Assembly (NCBI GenBank): GCA_041398565.1
Contig: JAWKUN010000002.1
Span: 1,984,001 to 2,048,000 of the forward strand
Length of the DNA: 64,000 nt
Origin: DATGPD01 sp041398565
GTDB lineage: Bacteria; Planctomycetota; UBA1135; UBA2386
Direction: 5' to 3'
Position numbers and translations under genes: made by a program. The notes beneath the pieces were generated by a model. It was not told the DNA's origin. It saw nothing but the letters and a program-made list of their open reading frames with translations, and searched no databases. Shown one piece after another: positions 7,308-15,283 of the stretch (positions within the stretch are counted from its first letter, which is position 1; each line of letters begins with the position of its first letter).

Positions 7308-10046
7308 TCAGAACGACGGGCCGAACAGCACCGCGTTCAGCACCAGGAGTTCGAGACCGCGCGTGAGCCCGCGCACATTGGGATCCTCGGCGAACGCCAC
7401 GACGTGGCCGCGGCCGTGCGGCTGGTGCACGAGGTAGGCCTTCTGTGCCAGCTGGTCGAGCTTGTCGTCCCAGTTGAACCCGGACAGCAGCAGGCGGTCA
7501 CGCGTCTCGTACACGCCGACGTTCACGCCGCGGTCCAGCTTGACCGGCGTGAACACGTTGCGGCTGCCGACGACGACGTTGGTGCCGCCGTCGTAGCCGG
7601 CTGCCAGCCAGTGTTCGCCGTCGAGGCGCACGCGCAGGATGGCGCCGGGCGTGCTGCCGGGCAGCTCCTTGTCCGGCACGATCGCCGTCTCGTAGCGGAA
7701 CGGGGCCTTGGTGTCGTCGTCGCTGGCGGCCGGCGTCGTCGTCGTGCCGTCGCCGGTGCGACGGACATCCTCGCCACCCGGAGCCGTCGCCGGCCGCCGG
7801 CGGTCGCCGCGGGCCTGGCCGGTGTTGCGCGACTCGCGCTCGCTCGCCAGCAGGGCGACGTCCTTCTCCGTGAGCCACTGCGTGGCGTCGGCGAAGGTGA
7901 CCAGAGTGCCACCCTGGTCGATCCACGCCTTCAACCGCTCGGTGCCGGCCTTGCCGATGGCCTCGCCGTAGCCCGAGCCATCGGGCAGGACCACTGTCGT
8001 GAAGCGCTCGAGGTGCGCGCGCCCGAGTTGGCGGGCCCGCACCAGGGTCACCGGCACGGCGTAGACCTGCTCGAGCAGGTAGCGTGCCCAGCCGGCCGAG
8101 TAGGCGTCGGTCGGCCGGTCGCACACCAGGGCGACGTGCGGCTTCTTCACCGGCTTGACGTCGTTGCTGCCGAGCGCGATGCCGTTGTCGACCCAGCCCG
8201 TGTCGGTTGCGACGATGGCCGCCCGGGTGGTGCGGGCGACGCGACTCACCACGGAATGCAGAGAGTCGCGATCCGCTTGCTCGGCGACGCGCACCACGAG
8301 CGTGCCGGCCGGGTAGGTGCGGCCACCCTGTGCGAAGCGCTTGCTCGCCACCCGTAGACGGACATCGGCCTCGAGCAGCGCCACCGCGGCGGCGGCGGCG
8401 GCGTGCGGTCCCCACGGCAGCAGGTAGGCGACGGCGGCCGGGCCCGGCGCCGGCGGCGACCGATCGACGTCGCTGGGCGCGAGGCGCGCGACGTCACCCT
8501 GCGAGCGGTCGGCCGCCGCATAGCACTCGACGTCGTAGAGCAGCGGTAGCGACCACGCACTCAGGTCGTAGAAGTCGGTACCTTCGCGCCGCTGGTAGCG
8601 CCGCTTCTGCTCCTCGAGGAACTCGCTCCCCATGTCCTGGTGCTGCACAAGGAGCACGTTGGCGAGGCGCTTTTGCGGCTGTGCCAGCGGCACGACGAAG
8701 GTCCCCGCGGGGAAGGTACGCGCCGCCTCGACGCCGCCGTGATAGTCGCGCGTGCGCTCGTTGCGCAGTTCGCCGAGCGCGCGCCGTACCTCGATGCCTT
8801 GGTCGACGAGCAGGCGGATCAGGGCCGAGGTGCGGCCCGGATCGGCTCCGGGCGGCAGGATGAACTCGCGCACCGGCCCGGTCTCGCCTTCGCGCACGGC
8901 GCTGCGACGGTAGTCGAGGAAGCCGGCCAGGACCTCGGCTCGGTTGCGCGCCAGCGTCTCCAGCGTGCCGAGGCAGGCGACGAAGTGATGCAGGACGCAA
9001 TCGTGGTAGGTCACTTCGCGGTCGTCGTCGCGGCGGTAGCGCTGGCCGCGCACGGAGCCCTGCTCGAAGGTCATGCCGATGCTGCCCTGGAACAGCGGCC
9101 AGCCCTCGCCGTAGCCGGGGTAGAAGCAGTCGTAGTTCTCGCGGGTGAAGTAGGCGAAGCCCAAGCGATCGAACCACGATGCATTGTTGCGGCCGAAGCG
9201 CTCGAGCCACTGCCGCTGCGGCAGGGTCACCTCGGGGTTCACGGGCTCGGCCGGCGGCGCGAAGTAGTAGCTGGAGTTGCCACCCATCTCGTGCAGGTCG
9301 GCCACCACCAGCGGCCACCACTCGTGGAAGAGCCGCACCCGCGCCCGCGTCTCGGGCTGGGTCTGGGCGAACCAGTCGCGGTTCATGTCGAACCAGTAGT
9401 GGTTGCTGCGGCCGCCCGGCCAAGGCTGGCTGTGTTCGGCGGCGTCCGGGTCAGGGTCGGCGACGCGGCCGCGCATGCCGCGGAAGCCGTGCACGAAGCG
9501 GTCGCGCCCGTCGGGGTTCTGCACCGGGTCGATCAACACCACGCACTCGCGCAGGATGGCGTCGGTCAGCGCGTCGTCGCGGGCCGCGCACAAGTGGTAG
9601 GCGAGTGCCAGCGCCGCGTCGGTGCCCGAGGGCTCGTCCCCGTGCACGTTGCAGATCAACCAGGCGACCGCGGGCAGCGTGCGCAGCAGCGCGTCGACAC
9701 TGGCGTTTTCGAGCCCGCGAGGATCGGCGAGGCTCTGCATTCCGGCCCGCACCTCGTTCAGACGCGCCTGGTTCGCGGGCGAGGCGACCACGATGTTGTA
9801 GAGCGTCCTGCCCTCCCAGCTTTCCCCGGCCCGTTGTACGGCGATGCGGTCGGAGGCGGCCGCCAGCGCCAGGAGGTAGCGCTCGGTCTCGCCGTGTGTG
9901 CCGGGCTCGCGACCGAGCGGCCGGCCGACGACCTGCTCGTAAGTGGGGATCGCGGGATCGTGCGCGGTGTCGGGAAAGAACGCGAAGTCTTGCGCGCGAC
10001 CCGCGCACGCGACCACGAGCAGAACCAGGGTGTGGCGGAGCGACAC
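7308..10046 (-). CDS. Secreted M14-family zinc carboxypeptidase-like protein
   Basis: A 912-residue exported metallopeptidase. It starts at a GTG (10046), giving a signal peptide (MSLRHTLVLLVVACAGRAQ) with cleavage near residue 19. The M14 zinc site is visible as HGDE (His135, Glu138) and a third ligand His252 in DLHEMGGNSSYYF. The segment DPVQNPDGRDRF is the usual NPDG substrate-binding motif. After about residue 400 comes a long C-terminal region with a class I amidotransferase-like beta-alpha fold (KPHVALVCDRPTDAYSAGW ... GRAHLERFTTVVLPDGSGYG). This matches the ~900-residue M14 proteins found in Bacteroidota and Planctomycetota, probably active on extracellular peptides. It begins only 29 bp after the 11-haem cytochrome gene and may be read through from the cytochrome operon. 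Confidence 0.88.
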   Translation of the reverse strand: MSLRHTLVLLVVACAGRAQDFAFFPDTAHDPAIPTYEQVVGRPLGREPGTHGETERYLLALAAASDRIAVQRAGESWEGRTLYNIVVASPANQARLNEVRAGMQSLADPRGLENASVDALLRTLPAVAWLICNVHGDEPSGTDAALALAYHLCAARDDALTDAILRECVVLIDPVQNPDGRDRFVHGFRGMRGRVADPDPDAAEHSQPWPGGRSNHYWFDMNRDWFAQTQPETRARVRLFHEWWPLVVADLHEMGGNSSYYFAPPAEPVNPEVTLPQRQWLERFGRNNASWFDRLGFAYFTRENYDCFYPGYGEGWPLFQGSIGMTFEQGSVRGQRYRRDDDREVTYHDCVLHHFVACLGTLETLARNRAEVLAGFLDYRRSAVREGETGPVREFILPPGADPGRTSALIRLLVDQGIEVRRALGELRNERTRDYHGGVEAARTFPAGTFVVPLAQPQKRLANVLLVQHQDMGSEFLEEQKRRYQRREGTDFYDLSAWSLPLLYDVECYAAADRSQGDVARLAPSDVDRSPPAPGPAAVAYLLPWGPHAAAAAAVALLEADVRLRVASKRFAQGGRTYPAGTLVVRVAEQADRDSLHSVVSRVARTTRAAIVATDTGWVDNGIALGSNDVKPVKKPHVALVCDRPTDAYSAGWARYLLEQVYAVPVTLVRARQLGRAHLERFTTVVLPDGSGYGEAIGKAGTERLKAWIDQGGTLVTFADATQWLTEKDVALLASERESRNTGQARGDRRRPATAPGGEDVRRTGDGTTTTPAASDDDTKAPFRYETAIVPDKELPGSTPGAILRVRLDGEHWLAAGYDGGTNVVVGSRNVFTPVKLDRGVNVGVYETRDRLLLSGFNWDDKLDQLAQKAYLVHQPHGRGHVVAFAEDPNVRGLTRGLELLVLNAVLFGPSF

Positions 10047-10075
10047 GGCGCGGGACTGTAGCGCCGGCACGGGCG

Positions 10076-12829
10076 TCACTGGCCGACGAACGAGCCCGCT
10101 TGCCCGTTCGGACGGCCGTCGGCGTCGAGCCACGAGTCCAGCACGATGCCGGTGGCCGGGTCGGTCAGGCGTCGGATCAGGGTGGCTCCGAGCGGCCCGC
10201 ACATGGTCGGATCGGTGGCGCCGTCGCGGCGATCCGGGCCTTGCCGCGGGTAGAACAGAGCGTGAGCGTTCGATGCCGTCGACAGCCCGTTCGGTTGCAC
10301 GATCTTGTCGAGGTTGAGCGCCACGTTGGGAATGGCGAAGCGGTCGGCTGGCGACACACCCTCGCAGCCGAAGCGCAGATCGTTGGTGTCGAGCGGGTTC
10401 ACCGGGCAGCCGTTCTCGTCGAAAAGGAACACACCGCTGCCGAGGCCGGCGACCATGTGCACGAACAGCGGCGAGTCGAGCTGGTTGCCCGGATTGCGGC
10501 CGAAGTGCGTCTGCAACAGATTGAAGTCGAGGGCCGCGTAGTCGTCGTTGGCCATCGCCGTGCGGAACGTGTCGTACTGGGTGCCGTAGTTGGCGAGGCC
10601 CTGCGAGGTCAGGTGGCAGGCGACGCAGTAGCGCGGCCCCTCCTTGTCGGCGGTGACGCGGCCGCGGATCGAGTGGGCCATGATCACGTTGTGGCCCAAC
10701 GACGCGAACGGCGAGCTGTTGCCGATGCCCTTGCGGTCGCTGAACGTGAACACCCTGGTGAACTCGCCGTTGCGGTCGCGCCAGCGGTAGAACACCTTGG
10801 TGTTGGCGCTGATCTGCGTGATCTTGTTGTCGGCGCCGACGCCGAGCTGGAAGAAGAGTGGCGTCTGGTAGACGAAGTCGGCGTTGCGCTGGCGGTAGAC
10901 GATGCGTTCGCCGGTGATGTTGCTGAAGTTGTTGCCGGTGTTGTATTCGCCGATCAAGTGGCAGCCGACGCAGGTGTTGGTCCACGCCGCGTGGCACGAC
11001 GCGCAGCTCATCGAGTCGGTGTGGCAGAAGCCGTTGGGTGACAGGCCGGCTTGGCGCGGGCCGATGCCAGTGGCCGCGTTGCCGTCGTCGCGTCCCATCG
11101 CGTACGAGGCTTTGGCGTTGTAGATCGGCTGGTTGCGATCCGGGTGCACCTTGCCGGCGTCGACCACGGTGTCCTTGGTCTGCGGCACGAAGTGACGGCG
11201 GCCGTCGAGACGGCTGGTCAGCCAGTAGCTGCCGTCCGCCTCGCGCACCACGTGGCGCAGCGGCAACCCCTTGGTATCGACGGCGACGTCGGCCGGCTGC
11301 CCGGCGTAGGTGGTACCGGCGGTGGTCGCGGCGTAGGTGTCGACGGTGCCGTGGCAGTTCTCGCACTGGATCGACACGGCCTGCTCCATGCGGCTCCACG
11401 TGCGGCCGGTGGTCGGGTTGTTGACGTCGCCGCCGTGCAGGTCGTGGCTGCCGTGGCAGTCGATGCAGCCCATCCCGGCCTCGTGGTGCACGTCGGCTGG
11501 CGTGTCGTCGCGCCCATCGCCGTCGTAGTCCTCGTCGAGGATGTACTGGTTGGCGTTGCGGCCGTTGAAGGTGCGGTTGCGCACCTCGGGGTCGAACAAC
11601 CGCGTGTCCCGCGCCGTGTTGACGAAGCTCACCGGGTTCGCCGGGTACTGCACGCGGTTGCGCAGGTCCTGGTTCTGATCCAAGCGGATGCCCCAATACT
11701 GCAGCACGGTGCGGTTGCTGCCCTGGTGGCAGCCGGCGCACGTGTGGTCGTCGATGCCCGGGATGCTGTGGCCGCTGGGCAGGGTCTTGGCGACGCTGTG
11801 GATCTGGTGGCTGCGCACGTGCGCGCGCTCGGGCTCGTCGATGTCGTCAGGGTCGAGCGGCTCGGTCTTCGGCACGTTGGGATCGCGGCTGCGGCTCTTG
11901 CCGTCGAGCGAGTACGGCATGTGGCAGGCCGTGCAGCCCGACGAGCGGAAGTCGCCGTAGCGGTTGTTGGCGCCGGCGCTGCCCAGGTGGCAGTCGCCGC
12001 AGGTGAACGACACCTGTTCGTGGAACAGGTCGGCGAGCGGCGAGTCGGTCTGGGCAGTGCGGTTGGTGTTCCAGTACTGGGCGATGTTGGGCGCGTCGTA
12101 GGCCGGGTTGCGGAAGATGGCGCGCGGCCCGGTCGCCCCGTGCTTCGAGTAGACGGGGAACTCGTTCAGCTTGGCGACGGCGCCGATCTTGGTGAGGTCG
12201 AACGCGTAGCGGTCGTCGACCACGGCGCGAAAGCCGATGTCGGCGGCGGTGTCTTCGTACAGGCCCTGGTTCTCCGGTACCGCGTTGGCGACGCCGATCG
12301 AGAACGTGGCGCCGGACATCAGTCCCGCCGAGGTGGCCAGCGGGCTCTTGAACACACAGTCGGCGTGTGCCTGGTGGCACTGGCCGCAGGCCCGGCCCTG
12401 CACCGTGACGCGCAGGTCGCCCGGATTGACGAACTGCAGGAAGTCGATGCCGGTGTAGCCGACGCCGTCGACGCTGTAGTCCGCCACCTTGTCGATGCCG
12501 GCGAGCGTCAGCTTGTTGAAGTACGCCCGCGCGTTCTGTGTCTGGAACTCGCGGTCGCCGATCTCCGGCGGCGGCGGCACGTGGCTGGTGGCCTTGTCCG
12601 TGCCGGCTGGGTTGCCGCCGTGGCACACGGTGCACTGCAGGTTGCCGGCGTCACCGAAGGGGTGCGGGTTCTCCAAGCCCGGCCCGGCATAGTCGTCTTG
12701 GTGCGAGCCGTTGTGGCAGGTCATGCACGACTGGGCCGCCGAGGTGACCTCGCGCCCGGCCTGGTCGACGCAGGCGGAGGCCAGGATCAGCGGCAGAGCC
12801 AGGAGCGGCGGGCGAACGCGGATCAGCAT
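10076..12829 (-). CDS. Multihaem c-type cytochrome lipoprotein, 11 CXXCH motifs
   Basis: A 917-residue exported cytochrome. The ATG at 12829 is preceded by a good Shine-Dalgarno (GAAGGAAGGG); the frame is open further upstream without support. The N terminus LLALPLILASAC is a lipoprotein signal with lipobox ASAC, so the protein is membrane-anchored, most likely on the outer membrane. Eleven haem-binding motifs are seen: CMTCH, CTVCH, CGQCH, CGDCH, CTACH, CAGCH, CIDCH, CENCH, CASCH, CVGCH and CVACH. They are spread widely, with long haem-free stretches that suggest additional beta domains, as in OmcA/MtrC-type or OmcZ-like terminal reductases. It is the last cytochrome of the electron-transfer block and probably the surface-exposed terminal element. 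A 113-bp gap separates it from the 7-haem gene, long enough for its own promoter. Confidence 0.9.
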   Translation of the reverse strand: MLIRVRPPLLALPLILASACVDQAGREVTSAAQSCMTCHNGSHQDDYAGPGLENPHPFGDAGNLQCTVCHGGNPAGTDKATSHVPPPPEIGDREFQTQNARAYFNKLTLAGIDKVADYSVDGVGYTGIDFLQFVNPGDLRVTVQGRACGQCHQAHADCVFKSPLATSAGLMSGATFSIGVANAVPENQGLYEDTAADIGFRAVVDDRYAFDLTKIGAVAKLNEFPVYSKHGATGPRAIFRNPAYDAPNIAQYWNTNRTAQTDSPLADLFHEQVSFTCGDCHLGSAGANNRYGDFRSSGCTACHMPYSLDGKSRSRDPNVPKTEPLDPDDIDEPERAHVRSHQIHSVAKTLPSGHSIPGIDDHTCAGCHQGSNRTVLQYWGIRLDQNQDLRNRVQYPANPVSFVNTARDTRLFDPEVRNRTFNGRNANQYILDEDYDGDGRDDTPADVHHEAGMGCIDCHGSHDLHGGDVNNPTTGRTWSRMEQAVSIQCENCHGTVDTYAATTAGTTYAGQPADVAVDTKGLPLRHVVREADGSYWLTSRLDGRRHFVPQTKDTVVDAGKVHPDRNQPIYNAKASYAMGRDDGNAATGIGPRQAGLSPNGFCHTDSMSCASCHAAWTNTCVGCHLIGEYNTGNNFSNITGERIVYRQRNADFVYQTPLFFQLGVGADNKITQISANTKVFYRWRDRNGEFTRVFTFSDRKGIGNSSPFASLGHNVIMAHSIRGRVTADKEGPRYCVACHLTSQGLANYGTQYDTFRTAMANDDYAALDFNLLQTHFGRNPGNQLDSPLFVHMVAGLGSGVFLFDENGCPVNPLDTNDLRFGCEGVSPADRFAIPNVALNLDKIVQPNGLSTASNAHALFYPRQGPDRRDGATDPTMCGPLGATLIRRLTDPATGIVLDSWLDADGRPNGQAGSFVGQ

Positions 12830-12942
12830 GGTCTTCCCTTCCTTCGTGAGCGCGGCCGCAGCCGCTGGCGCATCCTTCGACAGTGGCGCACGCCGACTGT
12901 GGTCGCGGGTCTCGGTTCGAGGCACGGCTGTGTCCATGGCTC

Positions 12943-13602
12943 TCAGCGCAACTGGGCTTGCGGCCACCGCACGGTCATGTGACAGCGGTCACAATTCGAG
13001 ACCCACCCGAGCGGGACGTGTGGCGGGTTCGTGGTGTTCGCGAGGTCTTGCTGGTGGCAGGTGACGCACTCGGTGTCGGTGGGCTGGAACTCGCCTGCGA
13101 GCGCGCCCGGGTGGCAGCGGTGGCAGGCGACGTTGGCGTGGGCTCCGGTGAGCGGGAAGCGCGTGCGTGCGTGACGCTCGCGCGCCGGTGCTGCTTGCCA
13201 GGTGTTCTCGCCGTGGCACAGCGAGCAGTCGGTGCCCAGCTTGCCGAAGTGGGTGTCCTCGTGGCAGCCGACGCAGCCGCGCGCCTGGAACACCGACACC
13301 GGGCCGCGGTCGTTGTGGCAGCGCAGGCAGCGCGCCTGCCCGTGGGCGCCGTGCAGGGCGACACCGGTCTCCTTGCCGTGGTCGAAGGTGAAGCTCTGCC
13401 GCAACGACTGCCAGTCGCTGCCGAGGTGGCAGAGGTTGCAGTCGGCCGGGAACGTCTCGTGCGGCAGCACGGGTCCCAGCCCGGCCCACCAGCGGTGCAG
13501 CTCGGCCGTGCCGGTCTGCGGCGCGACGCAGGCGAACAAGAGGAACACCAGCGTGAAGAGGGCGGCCGGCAGGCTGCGGCGGGAACGGTGGCGAGTCGCC
13601 AT
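12943..13602 (-). CDS. Heptahaem c-type cytochrome (cytochrome c3-like)
   Basis: A 219-residue exported cytochrome. The start ATG at 13602 lies 1 bp after the stop of the barrel-like gene upstream, indicating coupling. The N terminus is a signal sequence (SLPAALFTLVFLLFAC) whose FLLFAC could be a loose lipobox, making this a possible lipoprotein. Seven CXXCH motifs follow: CNLCH, CLRCH, CVGCH, CSLCH, CHRCH, CVTCH and CDRCH, with distal His residues in FDHGK, LHGAHG and LTGAHA patterns typical of bis-His c3/c7-like cytochromes. Its size suits insertion into, or docking at, the outer-membrane barrel encoded immediately upstream, as MtrA-type cytochromes do, though MtrA normally carries ten haems. 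Confidence 0.88.
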   Translation of the reverse strand: MATRHRSRRSLPAALFTLVFLLFACVAPQTGTAELHRWWAGLGPVLPHETFPADCNLCHLGSDWQSLRQSFTFDHGKETGVALHGAHGQARCLRCHNDRGPVSVFQARGCVGCHEDTHFGKLGTDCSLCHGENTWQAAPARERHARTRFPLTGAHANVACHRCHPGALAGEFQPTDTECVTCHQQDLANTTNPPHVPLGWVSNCDRCHMTVRWPQAQLR

Positions 13603-13603
13603 G

Positions 13604-15283
13604 TCAGAAGCTCCTCTGCAAGTAGGCGCCGAGCGACCAGGCACGGTCGCTGTCCCAGAAGTGCGCGCCCGCGTGCGCGGTGGCGTGCCACCCCGAGCCG
13701 AGCTCGAAAGTGCGGGTCGCGTACAGACGGTGCTGCAGCAAGTCGTCGCGGTTGGCGCTGAAGCCGTCGAAGTGGTGGTTGGCCAGTTCGTACATCACGT
13801 CCCAGCTGCCGTCGTCGGTCGTGCGCCCCAGGGTCACCCGACCGCCGAGGCTGCTGCCGAAGCGGCCGGCGTTGCCCCACACGGTGACGTCGAGGTGGCC
13901 GCGCTCGAGCAGCACTTCCATGGTGTCGAGGCCGAGCTCGAGCGCGGCGCCGTCGGTGTCCTCGTCGACGAAGCCCGACAAGACGCCGTGCGCGCGCTGG
14001 TGCTCGGTCGGCCAGGTCCAGCCGGTGAGCGCCAGGCGGTCGTACACGTCGCGGCCGATCTCGGCCGCCGTCACCGGAGCGTGCGCGTTGCGCAGCTGCG
14101 CCGGGAAGCGCAGGCGTCGGTAGCTGAGGTCGAGGCCGCCGCCGCCCGCGAAGCGCCGGCCAGCCGAGGCGAAGGCGTGCGTGATCTCGGGCCCCGGCCC
14201 CTTGCCAGCGTCGCGGTCGCGGCCGCTGTACAAGTCGATCCACAGCGAGCCGCGCAGGTCCCAGCCGTCGACCGGCAAGCGGCGCACGTCGAGCAGGACG
14301 AGGTCGCGGTCGGAGCGGCCGCGGTGGAAAGTCTTCTGTGCCGCCGCCGTGACCGAGAGCGTCTCGCTCTCGTCGTTCACCCAGCGGTAGAAGGCGGCGA
14401 GCTGCAGGTCCTCGCCGGTCTGCATGTCATCGTCGAGCTCCGGCAAGAAGCCGAGGCTGGCACCGAAGCGGTGGCCGTTCTCGCGGCGATGGCTCCAGGC
14501 GACGCCGTCGAGCAGGCCGAGCTGTGGCACGTCGGCCTGCAGGAAGCGGCCGACCTGCCAGCGGGTGGGCTCGAACCGCGTGCCGCCCTCGTGGTACGAC
14601 AGCTCGCGCACCGTCAGGTCGAGGCCGGTCGCGCCGTCGGTCTCGGTCTTGTAGTTGAAGTCCCCGTCGAAGCGCAGGCTGCCGCCGCGGCCGAAAGGGT
14701 TGTCGAGCCAGGCCTCGCTGCCGGTGCGCAGGATGGTGTTGTCCAGGTCCTCGACGTTGGAGTGGTTGAGGTCGGCGTAGGCGAAGAAGCGGCCACCGTA
14801 CTGCGCGCGGCGGTCCCTGGGGTGGACCGGGCGCACCTGTGCCAGGAGCGGCTTGTCGGCCGACCACGCCTCGTCGCGGTTCTGCCACTGCGGCGGTTGC
14901 CGCTCTGGCGTGGTCGTCGGTCGGTCAGGAGGCGGCGCGACCGGTTCGGCCGCCGGCCGTGTGGCTCGCGGCCGGCGACCGGCCGGAACCAGCGCCTCCC
15001 CGCGCGTGCCCGCCGGCGGCTCGACATCGCGATCGAGCAGCTCGACCGTGGCCGTGCGTTCGTCGACGCGGATGATGGTGCCGCGGTACTCGCCGCCGGC
15101 GCGCGGCCGTAGCACCACAGCGTCGCCCACGGCGAGGCCGTCGGCCTGGCCACGGTCGACGGCGACGGTGCCGACTCCGCTGCTGCTGAGCACGCGCAGT
15201 TCGACGCGCTCGTCTTGCGAGGTCTGTGCCGGCAGGGTCGCCAGCAGGCACAGACCGAACCATGCCCGATGCGGGCTCTTCAT
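13604..15283 (-). CDS. Outer-membrane beta-barrel-like protein, candidate cytochrome sheath
   Basis: A 559-residue exported protein. Start ATG 15283 has a strong Shine-Dalgarno (GGAGGGGG) and overlaps the stop of the 23-haem gene as ATGA. Signal peptide MKSPHRAWFGLCLLATLPAQ. The segment to about residue 150 is a small all-beta domain plus a Pro-rich linker (RVELRVLSSSGVGTVAVDRG, then TTTPERQPPQW). From about residue 180 to the end there are alternating amphipathic strands with Asp/Asn/Arg turns, and the C terminus is SLGAYLQRSF, ending in the Phe typical of outer-membrane barrels. There is no haem motif. Position between cytochrome genes strongly suggests a porin like MtrB/PioB, but I see no detailed MtrB motif; a new barrel family playing this role is the likeliest reading. 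Confidence 0.75.
   Translation of the reverse strand: MKSPHRAWFGLCLLATLPAQTSQDERVELRVLSSSGVGTVAVDRGQADGLAVGDAVVLRPRAGGEYRGTIIRVDERTATVELLDRDVEPPAGTRGEALVPAGRRPRATRPAAEPVAPPPDRPTTTPERQPPQWQNRDEAWSADKPLLAQVRPVHPRDRRAQYGGRFFAYADLNHSNVEDLDNTILRTGSEAWLDNPFGRGGSLRFDGDFNYKTETDGATGLDLTVRELSYHEGGTRFEPTRWQVGRFLQADVPQLGLLDGVAWSHRRENGHRFGASLGFLPELDDDMQTGEDLQLAAFYRWVNDESETLSVTAAAQKTFHRGRSDRDLVLLDVRRLPVDGWDLRGSLWIDLYSGRDRDAGKGPGPEITHAFASAGRRFAGGGGLDLSYRRLRFPAQLRNAHAPVTAAEIGRDVYDRLALTGWTWPTEHQRAHGVLSGFVDEDTDGAALELGLDTMEVLLERGHLDVTVWGNAGRFGSSLGGRVTLGRTTDDGSWDVMYELANHHFDGFSANRDDLLQHRLYATRTFELGSGWHATAHAGAHFWDSDRAWSLGAYLQRSF

Noticed and set aside
7308..11741. A 1477-codon frame suggesting a fusion of the peptidase with upstream sequence
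   Set aside because: The part upstream of 10046 lies antisense-free but out of frame with the 11-haem cytochrome and is Arg-rich; a signal peptide begins exactly at GTG 10046.
11051..12982. A plus-strand frame of 643 codons opposite the 11-haem cytochrome gene
   Set aside because: Val/Ala/Gly/Arg-rich shadow sequence; the minus strand carries a signal peptide, lipobox and 11 CXXCH motifs.
13604..15283. Direct assignment of the barrel-like gene as mtrB
   Set aside because: The position fits and the C terminus ends in Phe, but I cannot see MtrB-specific motifs such as the N-terminal CxxC, so only a functional analogy is offered.
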